NCBI GenBank assembly: GCA_032358255.1
Contig: JAULBX010026940.1
Coordinates: 543,957 to 607,956, forward strand
Origin: Heterotrichella gracilis
Lineage: Eukaryota; Sar; Xanthophyceae; Tribonematales; Xanthonemataceae
Length of the DNA: 64,000 bases
Direction: 5' to 3'
In this document: positions 35,500 through 45,180 of the stretch, in pieces
Layout of the letters: each line of letters begins with the position of its first letter
Numbering within the stretch: position 1 is the stretch's first letter
Position numbers and translations under genes: made by a program
Notes under the pieces: model-generated
Seen by the model: the letters and a program-made list of their open reading frames with translations, nothing else
Database searches by the model: none
What the model was told of the DNA's origin: nothing

Positions 35500-38397
35500 G
35501 TGAAAATTTTTTATAAGGTATTTATTGTACTTTTTTTAACCCGTTTTGTCTCGGCACAGGTGCCTTATCACTATACTTTAAGCGAAGAAGATGGTTTACC
35601 AACCAGCGAAATCTATCAGGTTAAACAGGATAAATTTGGTTTTATATGGATAGGCTGTGAGGCCGGTCTCTTTAGATATGATGGCATAAAGTACAAACAA
35701 TATAATTATGCTAAAGAAAACGGAAGGAGTATTTCCGAGCTTAGATTCGATTCAAAAGGGCAATTATGGTGCCAGAATTTTACAGGTCAGATCTTTAGGG
35801 TTAGTATGGATTCATTAATACTCTTCAAAGATCTTTCAAAAGAGTTAAGAGTATACCCTCAGTTTTGTGTGGATATGGATGGAAATGTTTGGATAGCTGC
35901 TGAAAGTTACCTTGAAAAATTTAATCCAAAAGCAGTTTCGGTACTAAAGATAAAACCAACTACTGAGGCATTGTCATGGTATGATATTGAAGTAGATGAA
36001 CAAAACAGAATTTTTGCAAGCAGCTTTCAATTAGGCTTATGCGAGATACAAACTAACAACAACACTTATAAAATAGTACCGGCTAATGATCGATCAACCT
36101 TTGGAAGAATAGCAATTGAAACTGTTGCATCAGGTATTTATGCAATTGAAGAGGTTGTTGCCGGAAAGCACTATACTATTTACAGATTAAAAGATGGCAA
36201 ATTGACCAATTTTGCCAAATGGAATAAAAATGGTTTTGTATATAAAATGTACGAAGATGCTGATGGTGACTTGTGGCTTTGTACCTCAATCGGAGTTTTT
36301 TCTATTAATAAGTTAAATGGCGAGATAAGCGATGTGTTATTTATTCTTGAAGGAGATAAAATATCAGGTTTTTTTCAAGATAGAGAAAAAAATATTTGGT
36401 TAAGCAGCTTGCAAAATGGCATTCACATAATCCCAAATAAACAAATGTTTGTGTTTGATAATTTTAACCGATTGTTAACTGATAGATACATTTCATTTTT
36501 AACTACAGGTAAGACAAATGAACTGATGGCCGGAACTTATTCTGGCGCCGTTTATAAAATCATAGAAAACAACAAAGCCGAAAAGGTATTTAAAAATGAT
36601 GGCATCTACCGAGCTGTTAAAAAAATAATTCCATATAAAGACGGTTTTTTTATTTCTAGAGGAACATTTAGTTATAATGATAAAGCCAAAGAAACAGAGA
36701 TTCCTGCATTAAGGAATATAAGGGATTTTTGCGTGTTAAACGATACGATCTATTATACTACTTCTAATACTTCAGGCTACTTTCCGTTGCTTAATAATTT
36801 AGATCGTAAAAACGATTCTTATAGGCAAACAGTAACTGTTATTCAAAAAGCAGGGCGCTCGGTTGCTTGCGATACGGGTAATGCAAAAATATTTTACGCT
36901 GCAAATGATGGTGTTTATGAATATTTTAGAAAAAAGCTAAACCCTATTATTTATAATGGCGAGCGTATAAGTGCAAGTAAATTGTTTTATGAGAATAAAC
37001 TATTATGGATCGCCACAATTAATAATGGGTTTATTGTTTACGATGGCAAAAGCTGTTTTGAGTCTACGGTGAATTTTCTTTTAAAAGGCAAACAAATAAA
37101 AACATTTAAGATCAGTAATAATGTATTATGGGTTGCAACCGAACAATGTTTAAATAAAATAGATCTCGATAAAATTACTGCTGAGTACTATGACCTGTCG
37201 GATGGTTTAATTTCCCGCGAAATAAGCGAGATAGTTGTGGTGAATGGTAAAATATACCTTGCTACAAATAAAGGTATTGTTTGGTTTTCAGAAAAAGCGG
37301 TATCTGCAAATTTAACGCAACCGTTAATTACACTATCAGATATTAGTATTAATAATCAAAGCATATTTTTAGAGAAATTAAATGAGTTTGAGTATGGAAA
37401 CACAAAAATTGAGATCAGTTTTATTTCCCCGTGTTTTAGAGCTCGCGGAAAATTCGGGTACAAATACAGACTGGTTGGATTAGATACAAATTGGACATCC
37501 GTATCAGCAACTAATAATAAAGTAATATTTGCTTCTTTACCGGCGGGCGAGTTTACATTTCAGGCAAAAGCGGTAAACGAAGATGGGGTTGAAAGTAGCG
37601 ATAAAGCACTTTTCTTTTTCAGCATTAAAAAGCCATTTTGGCAAGGGCTTTGGTTTTATATCATCATAACGATTTCTGGCATGTTGTTGGCGCTTTTAAT
37701 TTCATTTATGGTGGTAAAGAACATAAGAAAAAAAGCAAGGATAATGAATGAACTCACCAATTCGCAGCTTACAGCCATCAGGGCACAAATGAATCCGCAT
37801 TTTATGTACAACACCTTAAATTCTATTCAAGATCTTATTTTGAAAAGTGATATTAAAAACACTAATTATTATTTAAGTAAGTTCAGTTCTTTAATGCGTA
37901 AAATATTGGAGTTTTCAGAAAGTGAAAAGATTCTTTTGCAAGAAGAGATAGAAATGTTGAATGATTACCTCGAATTGGAAAAGCTAAGGTTTGGTGATGA
38001 GTTTATGTATGAAATAAATTCTTCAAACGAATTAAATGCAGTTAAATTGTTCATTCCAAGTTTAATTATTCAGCCTTTTGTTGAAAATGCCATTAAGCAT
38101 GGTTTGCTTCATAAAAAAGGGACAAAAAAATTAGACCTTTCATTTACCAGCTCAAATAATAAGTTAAGCATTGTTGTTCAGGATAACGGAGTTGGAAGAA
38201 AACGTTCTGCTGAGATCAAGAACAGGAGCAGTATTGCTCACAGATCATTTGCATCGGGCGCAATTAAAAAACGAGTAGAGCTTCTTAATTCTAATGCTTC
38301 AAGTAACATCACTTATACTATTGTTGATCTTTATGAAAATGAGATCGCTTTGGGCACAAAAGTGGTTTTGGAAATAGAGTTGAATGCCAGCCCTTAA
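35500..38397 (+). CDS. Beta-propeller/Y_Y_Y sensor histidine kinase (LytS-like)
   Basis: The product has 965 residues with a signal peptide (MKIFYKVFIVLFLTRFVSAQ). The periplasmic part (about 20-620) carries two-component propeller repeats (FGFIWIGCEAGLFRYDG, GQLWCQN, GNVWIAAES, GDLWLCTSIGVF). A Y_Y_Y domain (about 640-700) ends with LPAGEFTFQAKAVNEDG. One TM helix (about 715-740) precedes the LytS-type kinase: MNPHFMYNTLNSI with the phospho-His near 767, and IQPFVENAIKHGL as N box. The start is GTG at 35500. It is followed by a secreted-protein gene and the LytTR regulator, its likely partner. Confidence 0.93.
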   Translation: MKIFYKVFIVLFLTRFVSAQVPYHYTLSEEDGLPTSEIYQVKQDKFGFIWIGCEAGLFRYDGIKYKQYNYAKENGRSISELRFDSKGQLWCQNFTGQIFRVSMDSLILFKDLSKELRVYPQFCVDMDGNVWIAAESYLEKFNPKAVSVLKIKPTTEALSWYDIEVDEQNRIFASSFQLGLCEIQTNNNTYKIVPANDRSTFGRIAIETVASGIYAIEEVVAGKHYTIYRLKDGKLTNFAKWNKNGFVYKMYEDADGDLWLCTSIGVFSINKLNGEISDVLFILEGDKISGFFQDREKNIWLSSLQNGIHIIPNKQMFVFDNFNRLLTDRYISFLTTGKTNELMAGTYSGAVYKIIENNKAEKVFKNDGIYRAVKKIIPYKDGFFISRGTFSYNDKAKETEIPALRNIRDFCVLNDTIYYTTSNTSGYFPLLNNLDRKNDSYRQTVTVIQKAGRSVACDTGNAKIFYAANDGVYEYFRKKLNPIIYNGERISASKLFYENKLLWIATINNGFIVYDGKSCFESTVNFLLKGKQIKTFKISNNVLWVATEQCLNKIDLDKITAEYYDLSDGLISREISEIVVVNGKIYLATNKGIVWFSEKAVSANLTQPLITLSDISINNQSIFLEKLNEFEYGNTKIEISFISPCFRARGKFGYKYRLVGLDTNWTSVSATNNKVIFASLPAGEFTFQAKAVNEDGVESSDKALFFFSIKKPFWQGLWFYIIITISGMLLALLISFMVVKNIRKKARIMNELTNSQLTAIRAQMNPHFMYNTLNSIQDLILKSDIKNTNYYLSKFSSLMRKILEFSESEKILLQEEIEMLNDYLELEKLRFGDEFMYEINSSNELNAVKLFIPSLIIQPFVENAIKHGLLHKKGTKKLDLSFTSSNNKLSIVVQDNGVGRKRSAEIKNRSSIAHRSFASGAIKKRVELLNSNASSNITYTIVDLYENEIALGTKVVLEIELNASP

Positions 38398-38400
38398 CAA

Positions 38401-38466
38401 CTCATGAACTCAAAGCAACCTTTCATATATTCTTGAAAATGGTAAAATTATTTGCTAATAGTTTTG
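38401..38466 (+). promoter_or_regulatory. LytTR-like direct repeats and promoter
   Basis: CTCATGAACTC (38401-38411) and TTCATATATTC (38422-38432) match at 7 of 11 positions with a 21-bp repeat spacing. A consensus -7, TAGTTTTG (38459-38466), starts 37 bp after the second repeat. The first repeat matches the site at 40085 in 9 of 11 bases. LytTR activators bind two direct repeats about two helical turns apart next to the promoter, so this is a good candidate. Confidence 0.55.
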
Positions 38467-38488
38467 CCTTAAACTTTAAAAGAATAAT

Positions 38489-39271
38489 ATGAAATTAATA
38501 TCAAAACAAATTAAAACGATTGCCTTATTTGCGGGCTTAATGCTAACAAATAATTTTTTTGCACAAAGTTTAGAATGCGAAGGAGTAAAAATGCAATCAG
38601 AAGGGGATAAAATTTCAACCTACCTTTCTGCTGCAGATGGTATGACACGTAATATTTATGCTACCATTCGTCAAGATTCAATTATTATGACCTTATTTAG
38701 AACAAAATCGGATGGTACGGCTGATATGCTTAAAAAATGGCATGTTTATATTGGCGATTTAGATTACAGTCAGCCAACAACAGGCGTATTCCATTGGATG
38801 AATGGTGGAGAAAAAATTCATAAATTAAATTTTGTGGTAGTGGCTGGACGCAACTTTTATTATCAAGAAATGTTGTGTACTTCAGTAAAAAAATTAAACA
38901 TTATTACAAATACTAATCCGCTTGAAATGTCGTTTAACGACGAAGCAAAAGCCAAAGATTTTTTTGAAAAAACAAAAGCCATTAAAATAACATTACCCGA
39001 AACAAAAACGGCAGGTGCCGGTATAAAAGAAAAGAAACCTAGCCAATTTTTAGATATTAAGAATGACACCAAAAACAGTTTTTGTATAAAAGGAGATCAT
39101 TCACAAGTAGAGTGTTATGGTGCTGGCTCAGTTCACACAATTCTATGTTATGTAGGAGATAAGGTTTTTTATTACACAAAGGACGGTACTAAACTAGGGT
39201 TAGCATTTACTGTGTCTGAGCAAATGCTAAAAGATAACACTATAAATTTCTCAACTCTATCTAAAAGGTAA
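38489..39271 (+). CDS. Secreted protein of unknown function in the LytTR cluster
   Basis: The product has 260 residues with a signal peptide (KTIALFAGLMLTNNFFAQ). The mature part starts with SLECEGVKMQSEGDK and has Cys residues at the start, middle and around CIKGDHSQVECYGAG. It contains no domain I recognise and no sorting domain, so it should stay in the periplasm or be surface-bound otherwise. It lies between the propeller sensor and the LytTR regulator and carries the direct-repeat promoter, so it may be a target or an accessory sensor component. Confidence 0.72.
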   Translation: MKLISKQIKTIALFAGLMLTNNFFAQSLECEGVKMQSEGDKISTYLSAADGMTRNIYATIRQDSIIMTLFRTKSDGTADMLKKWHVYIGDLDYSQPTTGVFHWMNGGEKIHKLNFVVVAGRNFYYQEMLCTSVKKLNIITNTNPLEMSFNDEAKAKDFFEKTKAIKITLPETKTAGAGIKEKKPSQFLDIKNDTKNSFCIKGDHSQVECYGAGSVHTILCYVGDKVFYYTKDGTKLGLAFTVSEQMLKDNTINFSTLSKR

Positions 39272-39279
39272 TATATTTG
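39272..39279 (+). promoter_or_regulatory. -7 element of the LytTR gene
   Basis: TATATTTG matches TAnnTTTG exactly. It starts immediately after the preceding stop codon and 19 bp before the GTG start, suggesting that the regulator has its own promoter with a very short leader. Confidence 0.48.
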
Positions 39280-39290
39280 CATCCATATAA

Positions 39291-40055
39291 GTGTCAGCAA
39301 TAAAAGCAATAATAATAGATGATGAAGAAAGGGCAAGAACAACCCTTTCTTCGTTATTAAATGAGTACTGTAAAAACGTTGAGGTAATTGATACCTGTTC
39401 TAATGTGCCTGATGGGGTTCTTGCAATAAATAAACTAAGGCCAGACCTTGTTTTTTTAGATATTGAGATGCCCGAGTATAATGGCTTTGAATTATTAAGC
39501 TTTTTTAGAGAAGTTGATTTTGATATCATTTTTGTGACCGCTTATAACAATTATGCTTTAAGAGCTTTTGAGGTAGCGGCTATTGATTATATTCTTAAGC
39601 CGGTTGATATTGATAAACTTAAACTCGCTGTTGAGAAGGTTGAGAAAAAGGTAAATAGTTTTGATATACAAAACCGTTTAGATGTATTAAAGGAATCTTT
39701 TAAAACAGAGCAATTTAATAGAATTGCATTGCCGGTAGCAGAGGGTCTACTGTTTGTAGAAACATCAGAAATAATTTACCTGGAAGCTGACGGAGCTTAC
39801 ACAGAAGTATGGCTTAAGAACGGCTCAAAAATCGTAGTCAGCAAAAAGTTGAAGTTTTTTGAAGACGTACTTGAGTCAAAACCAAATTATTTTCGTTCCC
39901 ACCGATCTTATATTGTTAATATTAATTTTATTAAACGTTATAGTAAATCTGACAATTTATTAGAATTAGATAATGGTAAAACCATCATTATTTCGCGGGA
40001 CAGGAAAGCGGAATTTGAGCAGCAATTAAAATCAAACAATTTAACAGTTGGTTAG
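39291..40055 (+). CDS. LytTR-type response regulator
   Basis: The product has 254 residues with a GTG start. The receiver domain (1-120) has IIDDEERAR, phospho-acceptor D57 in LVFLDIEMPEYNG, and the FVTAYNNYALRAFEVAAIDYILKP stretch typical of LytR/AlgR regulators. The C-terminal LytTR DNA-binding domain (about 150-250) shows IIYLEADGAYTEV, the FRSHRSYIVN motif and KTIIISRDRK. LytTR domains bind pairs of direct repeats about 21 bp apart. Such pairs lie upstream of 38489 and 40146, on either side of this gene. Confidence 0.95.
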   Translation: MSAIKAIIIDDEERARTTLSSLLNEYCKNVEVIDTCSNVPDGVLAINKLRPDLVFLDIEMPEYNGFELLSFFREVDFDIIFVTAYNNYALRAFEVAAIDYILKPVDIDKLKLAVEKVEKKVNSFDIQNRLDVLKESFKTEQFNRIALPVAEGLLFVETSEIIYLEADGAYTEVWLKNGSKIVVSKKLKFFEDVLESKPNYFRSHRSYIVNINFIKRYSKSDNLLELDNGKTIIISRDRKAEFEQQLKSNNLTVG

Positions 40056-40063
40056 CTCTTCGT

Positions 40064-40130
40064 TTCGTGAATCGAAAAGAGCGGTTCGTGAACTCGGCCA
40101 TTATTGAAGATTATTATTTCTTCAAGTTTG
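40064..40130 (+). promoter_or_regulatory. LytTR-like direct repeats and promoter of the propeller protein
   Basis: TTCGTGAA occurs exactly twice, at 40064-40071 and 40085-40092, 21 bp apart and 8 bp after the LytTR stop codon. A TTG at 40104-40106 and a near-consensus -7 CAAGTTTG (40123-40130) follow, so the repeats sit directly upstream of the -33 region, as an activator site should. The second repeat starts 38 bp before the -7. Confidence 0.6.
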
Positions 40131-40145
40131 TAGAAAAATATTTCT

Positions 40146-42122
40146 ATGAAAAGAATTTTATTCTCTCTAACACTTAGTGTTGTTTCATTATTAACCAATG
40201 GCCAAAATTATAACTGGGCATTTAGACTCGGGGGTACCGGTGTCAATGAATCATCTAATTCAATCGCTGCGGATAATGCAGGAAACATTTATGTAGCTGG
40301 CACCTTCGAAGGGACGGTTGATTTTGACCCAAGTACAACAATTAATTATTTTTTAAATTCTGCGGGAAACAAGGATATTTTCTTCGCCAAATACACACCA
40401 TCCGGCGCGCTGGTATGGGCGTATCAAATGGGTTCAACAGGTATTGATGAAGCCGTAGCAATAAAGATTAATCAATTTACAAACGATGTGTATCTTGCAG
40501 GAACATTTCAAAACGTGGTTGATTTTAATCCGGCAGCTGCAACGGCAACTTTATCTGCTGCGGGAGGTTTTGATATTTTCTTCGCAAAATATACAAGTGC
40601 CGGTGGTTTAACTTATGCGCGTCGCATTGGAACAACAAGTAGCGAATCAATTCTAGACATGGATGTGAATTCAAACAGTTCCGGAAACGGAGAGTTTACA
40701 ATTGTTGGTCGTTTTTCCAATACAGTAGATTTCGATCCAAATGCAGGTGCTGTTAATTTAACTGCTGTTGGAAGTGAACTTTTTGTAGCGCGATATTCAT
40801 CTACATTTACTTATATGAATGTGTTCAAGTTAAACTCATCAAGTGTTACTGGAACTAAAGTTAAATACGATGCAAATTACAGCGGTATTTATCTTACAGG
40901 TAATTTCAACGGTACAGTAGATTTTGATCCGAGTGTTTCTACTAACACTTTAGCTTCTGTAACATCATCATTAGTTGATGCTTATGTTGCAAAATATAAT
41001 ACTTCTTCATTTGGGTATGTCTGGGCGAAGCGACTTGGAGGAGCTTTTGGTGTACGAGAAGGAACTGCTTTAGTGGTTGACGGGAATAATGATGTGATTG
41101 TTGCAGGCTATAACAGCGGAGAAATTGATCTTGATCCAAGTGCTGCAATTGCAACTTTTACAACAAACGGAAGTTATGATATATTTTTAGGTAAGTATGC
41201 AGGTTCTACGGGTAACTATATTTTAGGAAATAGTTTCGGAGGAACAGCAACAGAATATGTAACTAGCTTAGGAGTAGATCCTACTAATAACATTTATATG
41301 TCGGGTAGCTTTGGAAACAAAGTAGATTTTGACCCTGTTAATCCTGATACACTAGTTTCTGTTGGTTCAGATGATATTTATTTTACCAAGTTCACCACAA
41401 CAGGTAATTATGTGTTTTCAAAATCTGTTGGAAATGCAAATCCTCAAGGCACACGAGAACTTGTTGTAACCGGATCGGATAATCTTTACTTAATCGGTAA
41501 TACCAATGGTATAAATTGTGATTTTGACCCTTCTGTTTCAGGTGTCGCTAATATTTCTTCATTGGGAGGATCAGATGGTTTTGTGGCTAAATACAAAAAT
41601 TGTCCTGACCCATTACCACCTTTCATAGGCGCTAGCATCAATAATCCTTGTATAGGAAGTTCAGTAACCTTCACTTCAAGCGGAGGATTTTTAGGCGGCG
41701 GTGCAACATGGAATTGGTATAGCGGAACATGTGGTGGTACACCTGAGGGAACCGGTGTTTCAATTGTAGTTACACCAACTGTTACTGCATCATATTATGT
41801 GCGGGCAGAAGGTGGATGCTTAAGTGCGCCCGGTGTTTGCAGCGGCGCAAATTTAATTACTGTACAAATCTGTACTGGTTTAGATGAGTTGCTAAACAAC
41901 AACCTCATTCAAATATTTCCAAACCCCTTTAAAGACAAAATAAAATTTGTGACGGATAAAAGAATTAATTCAATAGAAATTTACGATGTTACCGGAAAAT
42001 TACTAAGAAAAGAAAGCGATGTTAATGAAATAGATTTGTCAAGCATTTCAAGTGGATTGTTGATTGTTAAAACCAAACTTGAAGATGGTCACATACACAT
42101 GAAAAAATTGGTAAAAGAATAA
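40146..42122 (+). CDS. T9SS type A secreted SBBP beta-propeller protein
   Basis: The product has 658 residues. A signal peptide (MKRILFSLTLSVVSLLTNGQ) precedes about nine SBBP-type repeats of 45-55 residues (about 20-480), each with a GNIYVAGTFEGTVDFDPS-like core. An Ig-like segment (about 495-575, NPCIGSSVTFTSSGG) comes before the type A sorting domain (about 585-658: IQIFPNPFKDKI, EIYDVTGKLLRKE, LSSISSGLLIVK). It should be exported by T9SS and anchored to the surface or released. It lies immediately downstream of the LytTR gene behind the direct-repeat promoter and ends at its own terminator. Confidence 0.93.
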   Translation: MKRILFSLTLSVVSLLTNGQNYNWAFRLGGTGVNESSNSIAADNAGNIYVAGTFEGTVDFDPSTTINYFLNSAGNKDIFFAKYTPSGALVWAYQMGSTGIDEAVAIKINQFTNDVYLAGTFQNVVDFNPAAATATLSAAGGFDIFFAKYTSAGGLTYARRIGTTSSESILDMDVNSNSSGNGEFTIVGRFSNTVDFDPNAGAVNLTAVGSELFVARYSSTFTYMNVFKLNSSSVTGTKVKYDANYSGIYLTGNFNGTVDFDPSVSTNTLASVTSSLVDAYVAKYNTSSFGYVWAKRLGGAFGVREGTALVVDGNNDVIVAGYNSGEIDLDPSAAIATFTTNGSYDIFLGKYAGSTGNYILGNSFGGTATEYVTSLGVDPTNNIYMSGSFGNKVDFDPVNPDTLVSVGSDDIYFTKFTTTGNYVFSKSVGNANPQGTRELVVTGSDNLYLIGNTNGINCDFDPSVSGVANISSLGGSDGFVAKYKNCPDPLPPFIGASINNPCIGSSVTFTSSGGFLGGGATWNWYSGTCGGTPEGTGVSIVVTPTVTASYYVRAEGGCLSAPGVCSGANLITVQICTGLDELLNNNLIQIFPNPFKDKIKFVTDKRINSIEIYDVTGKLLRKESDVNEIDLSSISSGLLIVKTKLEDGHIHMKKLVKE

Positions 42123-42144
42123 AAGACCAAACCATTAAAACTTA

Positions 42145-42169
42145 GCCCCGAAAATTCGGGGCTTTTTTG
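42145..42169 (+). terminator. Terminator after the propeller protein
   Basis: AGCCCCGAA and TTCGGGGCT form a 9-bp stem with a 2-nt A loop, followed by T6. Confidence 0.93.
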
Positions 42170-42232
42170 TTATATAACTAATAATCAATTAATTATATTA
42201 TTTTTATAATTTTTTATTTCCAGCAAAATGCC

Positions 42233-42240
42233 TATTTTTG
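42233..42240 (+). promoter_or_regulatory. -7 element of the pyrophosphatase gene
   Basis: TATTTTTG matches TAnnTTTG exactly, 22 bp before the ATG at 42263. A T-rich region stands in place of a clear -33 element. Confidence 0.5.
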
Positions 42241-42262
42241 CAGCCCTATAAATTATAGAATT

Positions 42263-45028
42263 ATGAATGAAAGTGTTATTTATTTAGTACCGGTTCTTGG
42301 TATTGTTGGTTTAATAGTAATGGCAATTAAGTCGGCCTGGGTATCCAAGCAGGATGCGGGCGACAAGAATATGCAGGAACTAGCTGGCTATATTGCCGAT
42401 GGTGCAATGGCCTTTTTGAAAGCAGAATGGAAGGTATTAAGCATATTTGTTGTTTTTGCAGCCGCTTTGTTAGCGTATTCGGGTACAATTCATGAAGTTA
42501 ATGGTAAGCCTATCCACTCAAGTTGGATCATCTCCATTGCATTTATCATTGGTGCCGTTTTTTCTGCAACTGCAGGTTATATTGGTATGAAAGTGGCTAC
42601 AAAGGCCAACGTTCGTACTACACAAGCAGCACGTACAAGTTTAAAACAAGCTTTAAAAGTTTCCTTTACCGGTGGAACCGTTATGGGACTTGGTGTTGCT
42701 GGTTTAGCTATCTTAGGTTTGGGTGGTTTATTCATTGCATTTTTAATGATCTTTGCAGATCTTGGAGCTGATTCAGTAAAAACTGCTATTGAAGTATTAA
42801 CCGGTTTCTCTTTAGGAGCTGAATCAATCGCATTATTTGCGCGTGTTGGCGGTGGTATCTATACAAAAGCTGCTGACGTTGGTGCTGACTTAGTTGGTAA
42901 AGTTGAAGCTGGAATTCCTGAAGATGATGTTCGTAACCCTGCTACTATTGCCGATAACGTAGGTGATAACGTAGGTGACGTTGCCGGAATGGGTGCCGAT
43001 CTTTTTGGGTCTTACGTTGCTACAATTTTAGCGACCATGGTACTTGGACAAGAAATTACAGTTGTAGATAAATTTGGCGGCATGTCGCCAATTTTATTAC
43101 CAATGGTAATTTGTGGTTTAGGTATTTTATTCTCTATTGTTGGAACCTGGTTTGTTACAATAAAAGACGAAAAATCAAACGTGCAAAACGCATTGAACAT
43201 GGGTAACTGGTCTTCGATGATCCTTACTGTTGTTGCTTCTTATTTTGTAGTTAACTGGATGTTACCTGATACTTTAAATTTACGCGGTTACGAATTCTCT
43301 AAATTAAATGTGTTTGCTGCAATTGTTGTTGGTACTATAGTTGGTGCTATTATGAGTATTGTTACCGAGTATTATACAGCAATGGGTAAAAAACCTGTTC
43401 TCTCTATTATTCAACAATCTTCTACTGGTCACGCTACAAATATCATTGGTGGTTTATCTGTAGGTATGAAATCAACAGTTATTCCTATCTTAACATTAGC
43501 CGGTGGTATTATGGCTTCATATTATTTTGCAGGTTTATATGGTGTGGCAATTGCTGCAGCAGGTATGATGGCAACAACAGCTATGCAATTAGCAATTGAT
43601 GCTTTTGGTCCGATAGCTGATAACGCTGGTGGTATTGCTGAGATGAGCCAGTTACCTCCTGAAGTTCGTGAGCGTACAGATAATTTAGATGCAGTTGGTA
43701 ATACAACAGCAGCAACTGGAAAAGGATTTGCAATTGCTTCGGCAGCTTTAACTTCTCTAGCTTTATTTGCAGCCTTTGTAGGTATTGCGGGAATTGATGC
43801 TATTGATATTTACAAAGCGCCTGTCTTAGCAGGTTTGTTTGTGGGTGGTATGATCCCATTTATTTTCTCAGCATTATGTATACAAGCGGTTGGTAAAGCT
43901 GCTATGGACATGGTGCAAGAGGTTCGTCGTCAATTCCGCGAGATCCCGGGAATTATGGAATACAAAGCAAAACCGGAATACGAAAAATGCGTTGCTATTT
44001 CTACAAAAGCATCTATTCGTGAAATGATGATGCCGGGTGCAATTGCTTTAATTACTCCTGTAATTGTTGGTTTCATATTCGGACCAGAAGTATTGGGAGG
44101 TTTATTGGCAGGGGTAACGGTTAGCGGTGTGTTAATGGGTATCTTCCAATCTAACGCTGGTGGTGCATGGGATAATGCAAAAAAATCTTTCGAGAAAGGC
44201 GTTCTTATTAATGGTGAGATGTTCTACAAAAAATCGGAACCACATAAGGCATCAGTTACTGGTGATACTGTTGGTGATCCTTTTAAAGATACTTCAGGCC
44301 CATCAATGAACATCTTAATTAAATTAATGAGTATCGTTTCGTTAGTTATCGCTCCATACATCGCAGTTGTTGGTGTTGAAGGTGGACATGAAGGAACTGT
44401 AGTTAAAGAACAATACAAATTAAACATCAATGGTGTTGAAATGAACTTTACTTCAAAAGCACAATTAGACAGTGCTTTAGCTGCTAACGTAAAAGACATT
44501 GCAGAAGTAAAAGGAAATTTTGCTGTTGATGGCGCACACAGTTCTGTTGCATTTAGTATTAAACATATTGTTACTGATACGCGTGGAACCATTAATGTTG
44601 ATAGTGGTTATGTGAATTTTGATAATGCAAGCGGACCAAAAATTTTCATTCAAATGGATATGACGAGTTTAAACACTCAGAACTCTTTCCGTGATGGACA
44701 TTTAAAAGATAAGCCAGAATTTTTTGATGTTGCCAAAAATAAAAAAGCAACTTTCGAAGCTACGAGCGTAGAAAAAAATACTGTGCCGGGTAAATATGCT
44801 TATACTGCAAAAGGTAAATTAACCTTGAAGGGTGTAACAAAAGATGTTGAGTTACAGTTTAACTATGTAGGCATATCTCAACAAGATTGGGATGGCAAAA
44901 AAGTGGACGTTGCAGGTTTTGAAGGCGCAACAACTATTAAGCGTTTAGACTATGGTATTGGCGAAGGTGGTGGCTTAGGCGAAGATGTAAGAATTGAAAT
45001 TACATTAGAAGCTGGACAAAACAAATAA
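42263..45028 (+). CDS. hppA: Membrane-bound pyrophosphatase fused to a YceI domain
   Basis: Residues about 1-705 are an ion-pumping pyrophosphatase, which hydrolyses PPi to move H+ or Na+ out of the cell. It has about 16 helices and the catalytic stretch [20 protein letters not shown] (about 221-240). [10 protein letters not shown] carries Ala and Gly where K+-independent enzymes have Lys and Thr, so it belongs to the K+-dependent group. After the last helix ([19 protein letters not shown]) comes a linker, then a YceI-like lipocalin domain (about 747-921: [50 protein letters not shown]). Pyrophosphatase C-termini face the periplasm, where YceI proteins act. It has its own promoter and terminator. 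Confidence 0.95.
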   Translation: MNESVIYLVPVLGIVGLIVMAIKSAWVSKQDAGDKNMQELAGYIADGAMAFLKAEWKVLSIFVVFAAALLAYSGTIHEVNGKPIHSSWIISIAFIIGAVFSATAGYIGMKVATKANVRTTQAARTSLKQALKVSFTGGTVMGLGVAGLAILGLGGLFIAFLMIFADLGADSVKTAIEVLTGFSLGAESIALFARVGGGIYTKAADVGADLVGKVEAGIPEDDVRNPATIADNVGDNVGDVAGMGADLFGSYVATILATMVLGQEITVVDKFGGMSPILLPMVICGLGILFSIVGTWFVTIKDEKSNVQNALNMGNWSSMILTVVASYFVVNWMLPDTLNLRGYEFSKLNVFAAIVVGTIVGAIMSIVTEYYTAMGKKPVLSIIQQSSTGHATNIIGGLSVGMKSTVIPILTLAGGIMASYYFAGLYGVAIAAAGMMATTAMQLAIDAFGPIADNAGGIAEMSQLPPEVRERTDNLDAVGNTTAATGKGFAIASAALTSLALFAAFVGIAGIDAIDIYKAPVLAGLFVGGMIPFIFSALCIQAVGKAAMDMVQEVRRQFREIPGIMEYKAKPEYEKCVAISTKASIREMMMPGAIALITPVIVGFIFGPEVLGGLLAGVTVSGVLMGIFQSNAGGAWDNAKKSFEKGVLINGEMFYKKSEPHKASVTGDTVGDPFKDTSGPSMNILIKLMSIVSLVIAPYIAVVGVEGGHEGTVVKEQYKLNINGVEMNFTSKAQLDSALAANVKDIAEVKGNFAVDGAHSSVAFSIKHIVTDTRGTINVDSGYVNFDNASGPKIFIQMDMTSLNTQNSFRDGHLKDKPEFFDVAKNKKATFEATSVEKNTVPGKYAYTAKGKLTLKGVTKDVELQFNYVGISQQDWDGKKVDVAGFEGATTIKRLDYGIGEGGGLGEDVRIEITLEAGQNK

Positions 45029-45050
45029 GCTTTATACAATTATATTTAAG

Positions 45051-45080
45051 ATCCCCGATCAGCAATGATTGGGGATTTTT
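45051..45080 (+). terminator. Terminator after the pyrophosphatase gene
   Basis: ATCCCCGATC pairs with GATTGGGGAT (one mismatch), followed by T5. Confidence 0.88.
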
Positions 45081-45090
45081 GTTTAAACTA

Positions 45091-45165
45091 CTCATGAAAC
45101 CGACCACTTATCCAAATATTGCAGCAGAGAGCTACCGTTTAATTTTTTAAACACTTAATAGTGTT
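45091..45165 (+). promoter_or_regulatory. Possible LytTR half-sites and inverted repeat before the type A adhesin
   Basis: CTCATGAAACC (45091-45101) matches the repeat at 38401 in 9 of 11 bases. TCCAAATATTG (45111-45121) matches the repeat at 38422 in 8 of 11, but the spacing is 20 bp. Closer to the gene, AACACT-TAAT-AGTGTT (45150-45165) is a perfect inverted repeat 15 bp before the start. No consensus -7 lies at the expected distance, so the assignment is weak. Confidence 0.3.
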
Positions 45166-45180
45166 ATCTTTATAGAGATT

